The notes beneath the pieces are model-generated. The model worked only from the letters and a program-made list of their open reading frames with translations, had not been told where the DNA came from and did no database searches. A stretch of DNA of 54,136 nucleotides from Oligoflexia bacterium (GTDB taxonomy: Bacteria > Bdellovibrionota > UBA1018): contig CAIRTR010000271.1 in NCBI GenBank assembly GCA_903881565.1, positions 1 through 54,136 of the forward strand, written 5' to 3'. Numbering within the stretch: position 1 is the first letter of the stretch; each line of letters starts with the position of its first letter. A program made the translations under genes and the position numbers. Shown in pieces: positions 30,396 to 38,514 of this stretch.

Positions 30396-31438
30396 TGCCG
30401 CCACTCATGGGAACAACCTGGAACTGGACTGTCGAAGACCCTGCCCTTCGCGCCGACAAAGCGATTCAAGAAGCCCTCGAAAGAGACGGACAACCCCTTT
30501 CGCGCAGCCAAATCCAAAAACTCATGGAAGAGGGACAAATCACCGTTCAGCAAAATGGCGTACTAGGCCCGCCCGTGGGAGGTGGCCTGCGAGGCGGCCT
30601 GCGAGGCGGAACGAAGTTAAACCCAGGCGACGTGGTCGTCGTTCATATTCCTGCACCTAAGAAGATCGAAACCGAGGCGCAAGACATCCCCCTTGAGGTC
30701 TTGTTTGAAGATGAGCATCTTATTGTCGTGAACAAGCCCGCAGGCCTCACCGTTCACCCTTGCACGACTCAAACTGAAGGAACGCTGGTCAATGCCCTGC
30801 TTTTTCATATTAAAGACCTTAAAGGAATCGGTGGCGCCCTTCGCCCCGGTATCGTCCACCGCATTGATAAAGACACCTCGGGCGCTTTCGTCGTTGCGAA
30901 GTCTGAAGAAGCGCACCAAAAACTGGTTTCGGTTTTTGCGGCACACGAAATTCAAAGGACGTACCGCTGCTTTTGCTACGGGTCATCTCGTGCCCAGACG
31001 GGAACGATTGAAACGACGCTGGGACGCAATCCCCGGGATCGCAAAAAGATGGCTCCAAACGTCAAAAACGGCAAAGTCGCGATCACCCATTACCGCAGAC
31101 TTCAAACCTACGGACTCCCGAACGCCCCTCCGTTTGCAAGCGAATATGAAGTCACGCTTGAAACGGGACGCACCCATCAAATCAGAGTTCATTTTACGGC
31201 TGAAGGATTCTCGATCTTAGGCGATCCAACTTATGGAACGCCGACTGAAAAACAATCAAAATGGGTTAACCTGCCTGCTGAAATCAAAGCTCTCGTTTCG
31301 GCCCTTCCCGGTCAAGCCCTGCACGCGCAAACCTTGGGGTTTGAGCACCCGATTACGGGAGAGGCACTACTTTTAGAAGCCCCGCCGCCAAAGGCTTTTC
31401 TGGATCTTCAGAGAGCGCTTGAGCGTTATTTGAGCTGA
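30395..31438 (+). CDS. RluA/RluD-family pseudouridine synthase
   Basis: A 347-residue enzyme that converts uridine to pseudouridine in rRNA or tRNA. An S4-like N-terminal domain (ALRADKAIQEAL, RSQIQKLMEEGQI) is followed by the catalytic core with HRIDKDTSGAFVVAK, where the Asp is the nucleophile, and a C-terminal ETGRTHQIRVHF. The GTG at 30395 overlaps the last base of the previous stop; ATG 30407 is an alternative. The S4-linker carries an exact in-frame tandem duplication of 12 bases (30584-30607) that makes the sequence GGLRGGLRGG. The particular RNA site modified cannot be decided. Confidence 0.93.
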   Translation: MPPLMGTTWNWTVEDPALRADKAIQEALERDGQPLSRSQIQKLMEEGQITVQQNGVLGPPVGGGLRGGLRGGTKLNPGDVVVVHIPAPKKIETEAQDIPLEVLFEDEHLIVVNKPAGLTVHPCTTQTEGTLVNALLFHIKDLKGIGGALRPGIVHRIDKDTSGAFVVAKSEEAHQKLVSVFAAHEIQRTYRCFCYGSSRAQTGTIETTLGRNPRDRKKMAPNVKNGKVAITHYRRLQTYGLPNAPPFASEYEVTLETGRTHQIRVHFTAEGFSILGDPTYGTPTEKQSKWVNLPAEIKALVSALPGQALHAQTLGFEHPITGEALLLEAPPPKAFLDLQRALERYLS

Positions 31439-31489
31439 AGTCAGCTGAAGCGCCGAAACAACGCCATGATAATAATAACTAAAATAACT

Positions 31490-31554
31490 ATGGCATGGAT
31501 TCATGGCACGCGTCACAATGGCAAATTGACATGGCATACGTTTTGCCATATACT
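31490..31554 (+). promoter_or_regulatory. Operator array and leaderless promoter of the RHH/MazF pair
   Basis: TTGACA (31526-31531) and TATACT (31549-31554) are spaced 17 bases apart, a near-perfect sigma70 promoter. The expected transcription start coincides with the ATG at 31561, so the mRNA should be leaderless. ATGGCA occurs at 31490, 31503, 31518 and 31531, and its complement TGCCAT at 31544, with steps of 13, 15, 13 and 13 bases. This is a likely cooperative operator for the ribbon-helix-helix antitoxin. Confidence 0.8.
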
Positions 31555-31560
31555 GAAAGC

Positions 31561-31836
31561 ATGAAATCTGCCGCCAGGACCAAAAACTTTCATGTTCCAC
31601 TGCCGGACGAAACTTATTTCGAACTCCGGGAAGTAGCCCACGATCTCAATCAGCCGGCGACTCAGATTGCACGTGATGTAATTCAGACTTGGCTGAAACA
31701 AAGGAAAAAAGAAGCTTTACGCCAGCAGCTTACCGCTTATGTATCCGTCAATGCAGGAAGCCGCTATGACATGGATCCCGAGCTAGAAGCTGCCGGGATT
31801 GAACATCTGTCAGACCCAGAAAAAGAGGCCGGATGA
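31561..31836 (+). CDS. Ribbon-helix-helix antitoxin of a MazF module
   Basis: A 91-residue antitoxin from ATG 31561; an upstream ATG frame would translate the promoter. Residues about 8-45 (FHVPLPDETYFELREVAHDL, then ATQIARDVIQTWLKQRK) have the beta-strand and two helices of the RHH fold that binds DNA as a dimer. The acidic C-terminus (about 60-91) should wrap the toxin. The stop overlaps the toxin ATG by four bases. Autoregulation through the upstream ATGGCA array is inferred. Confidence 0.85.
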   Translation: MKSAARTKNFHVPLPDETYFELREVAHDLNQPATQIARDVIQTWLKQRKKEALRQQLTAYVSVNAGSRYDMDPELEAAGIEHLSDPEKEAG

Positions 31837-32180
31837 AACGAGGAGAAATCTATTGGGCGGACCTGATTCCCCGGTCGGGATCCGAACAGCTTGGCAGAAG
31901 GCCAGTTATCATTATTTCACACGACGTATTTAATGAAAGTCCACAATGGCATTCAATCATTACGGTTCCTGTCTCTACGTCTGAGAAGCAGTCGCAGCGC
32001 GGCCCATCCGCAGTTTTTCTTCAAAAGGGAACGGCTGGCCTCAAACACAGCAGCGTTGCCCTTTGCCATCAGGTCACAACGTTAGATCGCTCCAAGTTCA
32101 AAGAGCGAATCGGGATGCTTCCCGCCAGCAACCTAGCTGAAGTTGAAAGTGGACTCAAGGCTGCCATGGATCTCCAATAG
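31833..32180 (+). CDS. MazF/PemK-family mRNA interferase toxin
   Basis: A 115-residue toxin of the MazF fold. It begins MKRGEIYWADLIPRSGSEQLG and has RPVIIISHDVFN, the PemK/MazF N-terminal pattern; the catalytic Arg is likely in the first loop and the Thr/Ser in IITVPVSTS. KHSSVALCHQVTTLDRSKF is also typical. It cleaves single-stranded RNA at short motifs when the antitoxin is lost. It is translationally coupled to the RHH antitoxin. The pair sits between conserved housekeeping genes as a probable acquired insert. Confidence 0.93.
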   Translation: MKRGEIYWADLIPRSGSEQLGRRPVIIISHDVFNESPQWHSIITVPVSTSEKQSQRGPSAVFLQKGTAGLKHSSVALCHQVTTLDRSKFKERIGMLPASNLAEVESGLKAAMDLQ

Positions 32181-32197
32181 CCTGTGCACCTCTTGAT

Positions 32198-32866
32198 CTA
32201 CCGCTTCATAATAACTGAAAACTGACGCGCCTTGAGCCGATCCCGTCGATAGCTTTCAAACGCAAAGCCGTTTCCCCCTTCAGCATCCCGCGAACAATGA
32301 GTGCAATACGGCATCACCTCCAACTCACCGATCCCCAGACGCTTGAGCATCGCTGCATTGATGGCGTGCAAATCCAAGTGCCTGTGCTTTGGTACCGCCT
32401 GATTTGCCCCCATCCAGTTGAATTCGCGCGCGAATTCTTGCGAGATCTCCTCACTCACTTCGTAGCAGCATGCCCCGATCGCAGGCCCGACCACCGCCAC
32501 CCATTTTGAGGGGTCGCCCAAACGTGCGAAAACTTGCTCGATGATCCTGGATTTCGTCCCCCGCCACCCCGAATGGACGGCTGCCACTGCACTCCCGTCT
32601 CTCAAAGCCAGCAGGATCGGAACACAATCAGCAGCTCGAATCCCGATGGGTAGCCCTTTTTCCGTCGTCCACATCGCGTCGACATTTCCACACGCTTGCC
32701 GGGCTTCCTTTATATGGGCCAGATCCACTCCAGCCACCTGGTTCCAGACCGGGGCATGGGCTTTCCAGGATTCTTCAAAAGCATGAGGAATCTCCTCCCC
32801 CCTTCGACCGAAACCGTACTCGACCCCGGGAACATTCGACAAAACTTGGCTCCGTAGCGTGATCAT
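32198..32866 (-). CDS. pgeF: Peptidoglycan editing factor / YfiH-type (laccase domain) protein
   Basis: A 222-residue protein of the YlmD/YfiH family, studied both as a purine nucleoside phosphorylase/oxidase and as PgeF, which prevents wrong residues in murein precursors. Landmarks are IGIRAADCVPILLAL, AAVHSGWRGT with the metal His, and VGPAIGACCYEVS with Cys. The length is slightly below the usual 240 residues; the N-terminal beta-hairpin is shorter. The start ATG 32866 abuts the divergent CcdA-like gene region. Confidence 0.92.
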   Translation of the reverse strand: MITLRSQVLSNVPGVEYGFGRRGEEIPHAFEESWKAHAPVWNQVAGVDLAHIKEARQACGNVDAMWTTEKGLPIGIRAADCVPILLALRDGSAVAAVHSGWRGTKSRIIEQVFARLGDPSKWVAVVGPAIGACCYEVSEEISQEFAREFNWMGANQAVPKHRHLDLHAINAAMLKRLGIGELEVMPYCTHCSRDAEGGNGFAFESYRRDRLKARQFSVIMKR

Positions 32867-32902
32867 TGTTTCAACCTCAAGCTTATGCTAACCCATTAAG
32901 AT

Positions 32903-33706
32903 ATGGACTCAATCACGAATTTCTTATCCACCCTTTTGACAACGGATGGTGGAAACCTAACCTTTATGCAGATCGCGGCCGCAGTCGGCATTGCGTACCT
33001 GGGCGGCGTGCTCTCAAGCCTCACCCCTTGCGTCTACCCCATGATCCCCATCACGGTCAGTGTCGTGGGGGGCTTAGGTCCCAATCGCAGGTCTTGGAAG
33101 GAAATCTGGATCCGAGGGATTTCCTATGTTGCGGGAATGGCGACCACCTACTCCTTTTTAGGTGTGCTGGCAGGGATCTCAGGGCGTGTTTTTGGTTCTT
33201 TTACCAACACGTCCACTTGGTATCTCAATTTAGGACTGATCATGACCCTTGCGTCGCTGATCATGCTTGAGATTATCCCCTTTGAGCCCAACGTCTGGTG
33301 GGAGCAGCTCAAGCGCAAATACCAGAAGCTCGTGAAACATAAAAATCCGCCCCATACCCATCCTCACTCCACTCCGGCAGGGGAGCGTGAAATGACCGCC
33401 CTGGGCGCCTTCACCCTAGGCGCCACTTCTGGCTTCATAGCGGCGCCGTGTACGACGCCAGTTTTGACCTCCATCTTGGCCTACATCGCAAAAACGCAAT
33501 CCGTAGGAGTGGGGCTGACTCTGATGGTCGCTTTTTCGGCGGGCCTGGGCACCCTGCTTCTCATTGTCGCCGTGTTTGCCGGCGCAATTCGAGTCTTGCC
33601 ACGCTCGGGCCAATGGCTCAGAATGGTAAAAATAATCAGCGGAATTATCTTATTAGGTTTTGCAGAATATTTGATTTTTAAAGCCGGAACCCTAGGAGGC
33701 CTCTAG
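32903..33706 (+). CDS. CcdA/DsbD-like thiol-disulfide membrane transporter
   Basis: A 267-residue membrane protein with about six to seven spans. The two Cys of the electron-shuttling pair lie in SSLTPCVYPMIPITVS (about 40-55) and in FIAAPCTTPVLTS (about 175-187), the inverted-repeat pattern of DsbD/CcdA. It lacks the periplasmic alpha and gamma thioredoxin domains of full DsbD. A His/Pro-rich loop (PPHTHPHSTP) lies between the halves. It moves reducing power from cytoplasmic thioredoxin outward. Three bases separate it from the VKOR-DsbA gene, so the window has a reducing and an oxidising arm side by side. Confidence 0.9.
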   Translation: MDSITNFLSTLLTTDGGNLTFMQIAAAVGIAYLGGVLSSLTPCVYPMIPITVSVVGGLGPNRRSWKEIWIRGISYVAGMATTYSFLGVLAGISGRVFGSFTNTSTWYLNLGLIMTLASLIMLEIIPFEPNVWWEQLKRKYQKLVKHKNPPHTHPHSTPAGEREMTALGAFTLGATSGFIAAPCTTPVLTSILAYIAKTQSVGVGLTLMVAFSAGLGTLLLIVAVFAGAIRVLPRSGQWLRMVKIISGIILLGFAEYLIFKAGTLGGL

Positions 33707-33709
33707 ATC

Positions 33710-34924
33710 ATGGCACATACAAAAGAAACCACTCCCCCGAAGACACCTCGACGGTTTTACCTCCTGGCACTTTTGGGACTTGTGGGCATAGGCCTTTCGG
33801 TTTCGTTGACCCAACATTTTTTTGAAGTCCGAGGCGGCACCGGCGGGTTTAGATCCTTCTGTAATATGAGCACCCAGATGAATTGCGACGTCGTTGCTGC
33901 AAGTTCTTACGCGGAGCTGATCCCCGGGTTCCCTCTCGCCATTTTTGCGGCAGGTTTTTTTGCGCTGCTTTTTGCTTTAAGCTTATTTGGACTCAGCGAC
34001 AATTGGAGGCGAGAAGCAATTCGCGGGCTATTCGTCATGACCGCCGGTGGCGCGCTCCTCTGCTTGAGTTACCTCTTCGTCATGTCACAGGTTCTCCACA
34101 CCTTTTGCCTGTTTTGCCTTGGAGTGGACGCGACGGTTCTCACTTCACTTGGCGTGGTCTTAAGTTTGAAACCCGAATCCACGAAGAAGCACGCTTTAGA
34201 ATTTTCAAAATGGAAGACGTTTTGCTTTGTCGGTTTAGGCTGTTTTTTAGTTCCCACAGTTTTCTTGAAGTCCATGGACACGATGACCCTCAAGGCCTCG
34301 GACGTGGATGAGTATTTTCAATCCGCGATTAATTCACCGGTTTTAGCAGTGAATGCCTGTCCGGATTTTGCTTCAATGGGGCTCCCAAACGCACCCATCA
34401 CGATTGTAAAATTTGCGGATTTTCAATGTCCTTCTTGTAAACTGGGCGCGCACACTCTTCATACGCTCTTGAGCCGATTCCCGGATAAAGTTCGCGTCGT
34501 TTTTAGAAACTATCCTTTGGATCCGACCTGTAACCGCTCCGTTCAGCACACCATGCATTCTGCGGCCTGTGAAGCGGCCCGAGTAGCGGTTTGCGCACGA
34601 AAACAAGGGAAGTTTGAGCAGGTCTATGAACTCCTTTTTGATAATCAAGAGCACTTAGCTCCCGGCAAACCTACCGAACTTGCGGCACGTGCCGGAGTCG
34701 ATACGCAGGCTCTGGCAACGTGCATTGCGTCTCAAGAAACTGAAACGGCCATTCAAAAAGATATTGAAGAAGCCAACACTCTGGGACTTCGCTCAACGCC
34801 CACTTACTTGATTAATGGACACAAGGTTGAGGGGGCATTACCGCTTGAGGTCTGGGTTCGAATCGTTGAGCATTTGCTGCGCACGAATTCCACTCCGGCT
34901 GCACCTTATTGCCAATGGCCTTAG
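33710..34924 (+). CDS. VKOR-DsbA fusion disulfide-forming enzyme
   Basis: A 404-residue fusion. The N-terminal part has four to five membrane spans with the vitamin-K-epoxide-reductase signature: a loop Cys pair in CNMSTQMNCDVV (about 51-62) and the active-site CLFC (about 134-137). The C-terminal part is a DsbA-like thioredoxin domain with FADFQCPSCKLGAHTLH (active site CPSC) and cis-Pro in GLRSTPTYLING. Such a fusion oxidises its own thiol domain and passes electrons to quinone, replacing DsbA plus DsbB. It is co-transcribed with the CcdA-like gene and followed after three bases by tatD. Confidence 0.93.
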   Translation: MAHTKETTPPKTPRRFYLLALLGLVGIGLSVSLTQHFFEVRGGTGGFRSFCNMSTQMNCDVVAASSYAELIPGFPLAIFAAGFFALLFALSLFGLSDNWRREAIRGLFVMTAGGALLCLSYLFVMSQVLHTFCLFCLGVDATVLTSLGVVLSLKPESTKKHALEFSKWKTFCFVGLGCFLVPTVFLKSMDTMTLKASDVDEYFQSAINSPVLAVNACPDFASMGLPNAPITIVKFADFQCPSCKLGAHTLHTLLSRFPDKVRVVFRNYPLDPTCNRSVQHTMHSAACEAARVAVCARKQGKFEQVYELLFDNQEHLAPGKPTELAARAGVDTQALATCIASQETETAIQKDIEEANTLGLRSTPTYLINGHKVEGALPLEVWVRIVEHLLRTNSTPAAPYCQWP

Positions 34925-34927
34925 TCA

Positions 34928-35731
34928 ATGGCCTTAATCGATAGCCACTGCCATCTTAATTACGAGTACGAAGGAAAAACGGCGGCTGATCTTGTACGTG
35001 AAGCGGGGCTTGCCGGGGTCGACACCCTCATAGCGATTGCCACCGATGTGCCAACGTTACCTGAGGTGGTCGCGATTTCGGAGGCCTTCCCAAACGTGTT
35101 TCACACGGCAGGAATTCACCCTCACGAGGCTGCGGCGGCAACTGACGAGCATCTCGTGGAGCTTTTGGGCTTTACCCAGCATCCCAAGTGCAAAGCCGTA
35201 GGCGAGATCGGGTTGGATTTTTACTACAACCTCTCTTCGCAGGAGATTCAGATTCAGCGCTTTGGGCAGCTGCTTGATCTTGCGCGCGAGGTGAAGCTCC
35301 CCGTTGTGATTCATTGCCGAGATGCGGAAAAGCAGATGCTTTCGCAGCTTCAGACGTATTGCCATGGCCTTTCGGCGGACGCGGTGCCGGGCGTGATTCA
35401 TTGTTTTACGGGGTCTTTGGAGTTTGGCAAAGCGTGTTTGGATCTGGGATTCTATATTTCGTTTTCGGGTATTTTGACTTTTAAAACTGCCGAGAGTCTG
35501 CGCGAGGCCGCGCGCGCGTTTCCCTTGGATCGCTTGCTTGTGGAAACGGATTCGCCTTATCTTGCGCCGGTTCCGTTTCGCGGGAGAAAATGTGAGCCTT
35601 CGATGGTGGTGTCGACTGCGCGAAGATTGGCCGAGATCAAAGGGCTGCCGGTGGATGAGGTTTTTGAGGCTTTACGAAGAAACACGGTGACGTGTTTTGG
35701 GTTGGATAGCGCGACTGCGGTCAAAACTTGA
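34928..35731 (+). CDS. tatD: TatD-family metal-dependent DNase
   Basis: A 267-residue TIM-barrel hydrolase. The metal ligands are visible in IDSHCHLNYEYEG, KAVGEIGLDFYYN, LPVVIHCRDAE, GVIHCFTGS and LVETDSPYLAP. The family removes nucleotides from DNA ends and takes part in DNA repair or degradation. The length is normal. Its ATG lies three bases after the stop of the VKOR-DsbA gene, and no further gene follows in this direction. Confidence 0.95.
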   Translation: MALIDSHCHLNYEYEGKTAADLVREAGLAGVDTLIAIATDVPTLPEVVAISEAFPNVFHTAGIHPHEAAAATDEHLVELLGFTQHPKCKAVGEIGLDFYYNLSSQEIQIQRFGQLLDLAREVKLPVVIHCRDAEKQMLSQLQTYCHGLSADAVPGVIHCFTGSLEFGKACLDLGFYISFSGILTFKTAESLREAARAFPLDRLLVETDSPYLAPVPFRGRKCEPSMVVSTARRLAEIKGLPVDEVFEALRRNTVTCFGLDSATAVKT

Positions 35732-35869
35732 CCAAAGTCTTGCGCTTATTACAGCGCAGGCAACTATTTTGCTCGGGATTCGCACGCAAGCTCTCGATCG
35801 TCCTCAAATTTCATTAGCCAAATATCGGAATTGATCGGAAACGCCGCGCGGACCAAACTCTCCCCGCCC

Positions 35870-36247
35870 TCAACCCCGGTTCGCAGCCAAAATCCCAGAC
35901 AGCGTCCTATAAAGCTCATCGAGATCAACTGGTTTTCGAATAACAGCCTGAATCTCTCCAGGAGCTTTTTGAACCTTCTCCGAAGTCGCCGTTACTGCAA
36001 CGATCGGAATCTTAGCAAGATGAGCCCGAGGGTCCTTGTGAATTGTTTCAACAAATTCCCAACCATTCATCCGAGGCATCAGCATATCGAGCATGATAAG
36101 GTCAGGAACAGGCAGTCGTTCTAAGACAGCCAAGGCATCAATTCCATCCACCGCTTCGAGGCACTCATATCCCTCCAACTCAAGGGACATAATAAGTGTA
36201 GCGCGAATATCATCGTTATCTTCGACTACCAATATACGATAAGGCAT
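35870..36247 (-). CDS. Single-domain response regulator
   Basis: A 125-residue receiver domain from ATG 36247 (a longer GTG frame begins at 36265 and overlaps the kinase gene). It has the acidic pair in ILVVEDNDDIR, the phosphoacceptor Asp in LIMLDMLMPRMNGWE, a Thr/Ala switch in VAVTATSEKV and Lys in VIRKPVDLDEL. There is no output domain, so it probably acts by protein contact or passes phosphate on. The ATG is four bases after the stop of the PAS histidine kinase, its likely partner. Confidence 0.92.
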   Translation of the reverse strand: MPYRILVVEDNDDIRATLIMSLELEGYECLEAVDGIDALAVLERLPVPDLIMLDMLMPRMNGWEFVETIHKDPRAHLAKIPIVAVTATSEKVQKAPGEIQAVIRKPVDLDELYRTLSGILAANRG

Positions 36248-36251
36248 TGAC

Positions 36252-37847
36252 TCAATGATTCCCACTTAGAGGCAGCTCAACCGTAAATAAGGCCCCCCCG
36301 ACTTCGGCGTCACTCTCAACCCAAACCCTGCCACTATGCGCTTCGACGATCATTCTAACAATATAGAGACCCAATCCAAGACCCGAAATTTTATCCACGG
36401 AAACGCCCCGCTCAAAGCGCTCAAAAATAATTTTCTGCACATCCGGCGCAATTCCAATCCCGTGATCTTTGACCTGCAGTCTGACGCTGTTTGCAGCACT
36501 ATCTCTTTTTAGCGAAACAACAATCGGCTTCCCCTCGCCATACTTAAGCGCATTGGAGAGGAGGTTAGAGACGACTTGAAGTATTCGATTCGGATCCCAT
36601 TGACCCATAACAGGCTCTTCAGCAATCACCTCAACTGAGCTCCCTGACTTAGCAATCTCCTCTGAGATTTGTAAAACAGTCTCGGTCAACGCAACTCGAA
36701 AATCCGTCTCTCGCCTATTTAAGACAAGTTTTCCTGCCCGAATTCGCGTCATATCCAGCAATTCATTAAGCATCAAGTTAAGCTGTTCACACGCCTTAAG
36801 AGATTTTCCGAGCAAGAATCCAGCTTTTTCTCGGTCTACTTTTTGAGGGTCCTTAAAGAATCGCGCGACCAGTTGGAGCTGCATATAGAGCGACGTCAAT
36901 GGCGTCTTAAGCTCATGGGAGGCAATTGATAAGAATTCATCGCGAACAACAATCCCTTTTTGCGCTTCTTCTTGAGCAAGTTGCGCTTGAACGAGCTGTC
37001 TGCGATTCTCTTCTAGCTGCAATTTATCAGTAATATCTTCAGAAATCCCAAGCAAATACTCAGGCTCATTTGACTTACCCAAGATGGGTATCTTCTTCGT
37101 ATGCAATATTCGCTCACCTTTAAGCCGCGTTCGAATCTGCTCTTCAGGGATATCTAGAATTTGCCCACCCGCTAAGACCGCCCGATCTTTCGAAGTAAAA
37201 AAATCCGCCTCGGTTTTTGGAAAAAAATCATAATCGTTTTTGCCGATGAGTTCGCTTCTTGAGAAACCAAGCAATTCTTCGCCCGCTTTGTTAAACCGTG
37301 CAAATCGCAAATCCTTCGCGTCTTTCACAAAAATCATGTTCGGGATATTCTCAATTACCGAATCAAGAAACCGATTGGAGTTGCGAAGCGCTTCAGTTCG
37401 CTCATCCACTAGTTTTTCCAAACGCTGTTTGTATTGCTCTACTGCAGCCTCAGCACGTTTTCGTGCGGTAATATCATCAAAAACCGCTCCGAAATATCCG
37501 TCTTTTAGACTATAAGCCGACACTGAAAAATGGAGGCCGAGTGCTGAAACTTCAGTCTCGAACGTCTCGGGCTTTCCCGTAAGGGCAACTCTTCCATAGA
37601 TTTCTAACAACTCAGGATTCGACTCGTTTAAGCCAGGAATGAGTTCCGAAACTTTCTTGCCAACGACATCTTTAAGACCCGTCGAACGCTCAAACGCAGA
37701 ATTGACCTCGACATATATGAAATCCACGGGTTGGGATTCTTCGTTAAAGATCATTTTACAATAGGCAAAACCGCTCGTCATATTCTGAAACAGCTTACGG
37801 TAGCGTGATTCACTCTCTCTAAGAGCTTGTTCAGAATGATGAGGCAT
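36252..37847 (-). CDS. PAS-domain sensor histidine kinase
   Basis: A 531-residue soluble kinase without membrane spans. PAS domain 1 is at about 10-130 (YRKLFQNMTSGFAYCKMIF), PAS domain 2 at about 155-275 (NSNRFLDSVIENIPNMIFVKD), then the HisKA dimer helix with H-box IASHELKTPLTSLY at about 312-325, and the ATPase domain with N-box VVSNLLSNALKYGE, DHGIGIAPD and GLGLGLYIVR. A coiled coil links PAS1 and PAS2. It senses an internal signal, unknown here, and probably phosphorylates the following single-domain regulator. Confidence 0.95.
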   Translation of the reverse strand: MPHHSEQALRESESRYRKLFQNMTSGFAYCKMIFNEESQPVDFIYVEVNSAFERSTGLKDVVGKKVSELIPGLNESNPELLEIYGRVALTGKPETFETEVSALGLHFSVSAYSLKDGYFGAVFDDITARKRAEAAVEQYKQRLEKLVDERTEALRNSNRFLDSVIENIPNMIFVKDAKDLRFARFNKAGEELLGFSRSELIGKNDYDFFPKTEADFFTSKDRAVLAGGQILDIPEEQIRTRLKGERILHTKKIPILGKSNEPEYLLGISEDITDKLQLEENRRQLVQAQLAQEEAQKGIVVRDEFLSIASHELKTPLTSLYMQLQLVARFFKDPQKVDREKAGFLLGKSLKACEQLNLMLNELLDMTRIRAGKLVLNRRETDFRVALTETVLQISEEIAKSGSSVEVIAEEPVMGQWDPNRILQVVSNLLSNALKYGEGKPIVVSLKRDSAANSVRLQVKDHGIGIAPDVQKIIFERFERGVSVDKISGLGLGLYIVRMIVEAHSGRVWVESDAEVGGALFTVELPLSGNH

Positions 37848-38052
37848 TTCTTACCTTTAACAGCATGACAAAACGTGTTTACGTCAAAACCTAATCAAAG
37901 TCTTTCTCATATTTCACTATATTAGACCACTTTGCTCGACTGTAAACCGGCATTCCCCCGCTTGGGGTCGATTGTGAATCCACACCCGAAACCGCCCAGA
38001 AAATCATGGAAAACTGGTATCAGAGCCGCCAATAATGAGGTACTCCTAAGGC

Positions 38053-38514
38053 ATGGCCGCAAATGCTTTTACCCAGATTACTGTCGCCGTCACGCCGGCG
38101 GTCATGGTTTCCACCTGTGCGCTGATCGCCCTTGGATTGGACAACCAGGTTTCCCGAATGTCGATGAGACTTCGGGATCTCGCCCATGAATTTCGCAGGC
38201 ATGACAACACGAAGGCCCGTCGAAGCATCATCAAAATTGAAGTCAAAATCCTGGGCAAACGCCACAAAATGCTCACCCGCGCACTTGTCTGTGATTATGC
38301 CGCCTTGTTGGCTTTCGTCCTCACCTCCCTGCTGTCGTTGACGCTGGAGACCTTTGCCTCTTCACCTACTTTGCCGCTGACCACATTTACGCTTGCGGTA
38401 CTTTTCTTGATTGGCACTTCTCTTTTTACCCTCACCTCGCTTCAGCTAGCAGGCGCGGCTTTGAAACTTGAACAAGACGAAATCCTTGGAGCGACACCCC
38501 ACCATGAAGATTGA
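38053..38514 (+). CDS. DUF2721 membrane protein
   Basis: A 153-residue protein of the DUF2721 family: one membrane segment near the N-terminus (TPAVMVSTCALIALGL), a basic cytosolic stretch (RRHDNTKARRSIIKIEVKILGKRHKML), and two further spans in the C-terminal half. Its function is not known. Its stop lies inside the start region of the asparaginase-like gene (11-base overlap), indicating co-translation. Confidence 0.8.
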   Translation: MAANAFTQITVAVTPAVMVSTCALIALGLDNQVSRMSMRLRDLAHEFRRHDNTKARRSIIKIEVKILGKRHKMLTRALVCDYAALLAFVLTSLLSLTLETFASSPTLPLTTFTLAVLFLIGTSLFTLTSLQLAGAALKLEQDEILGATPHHED

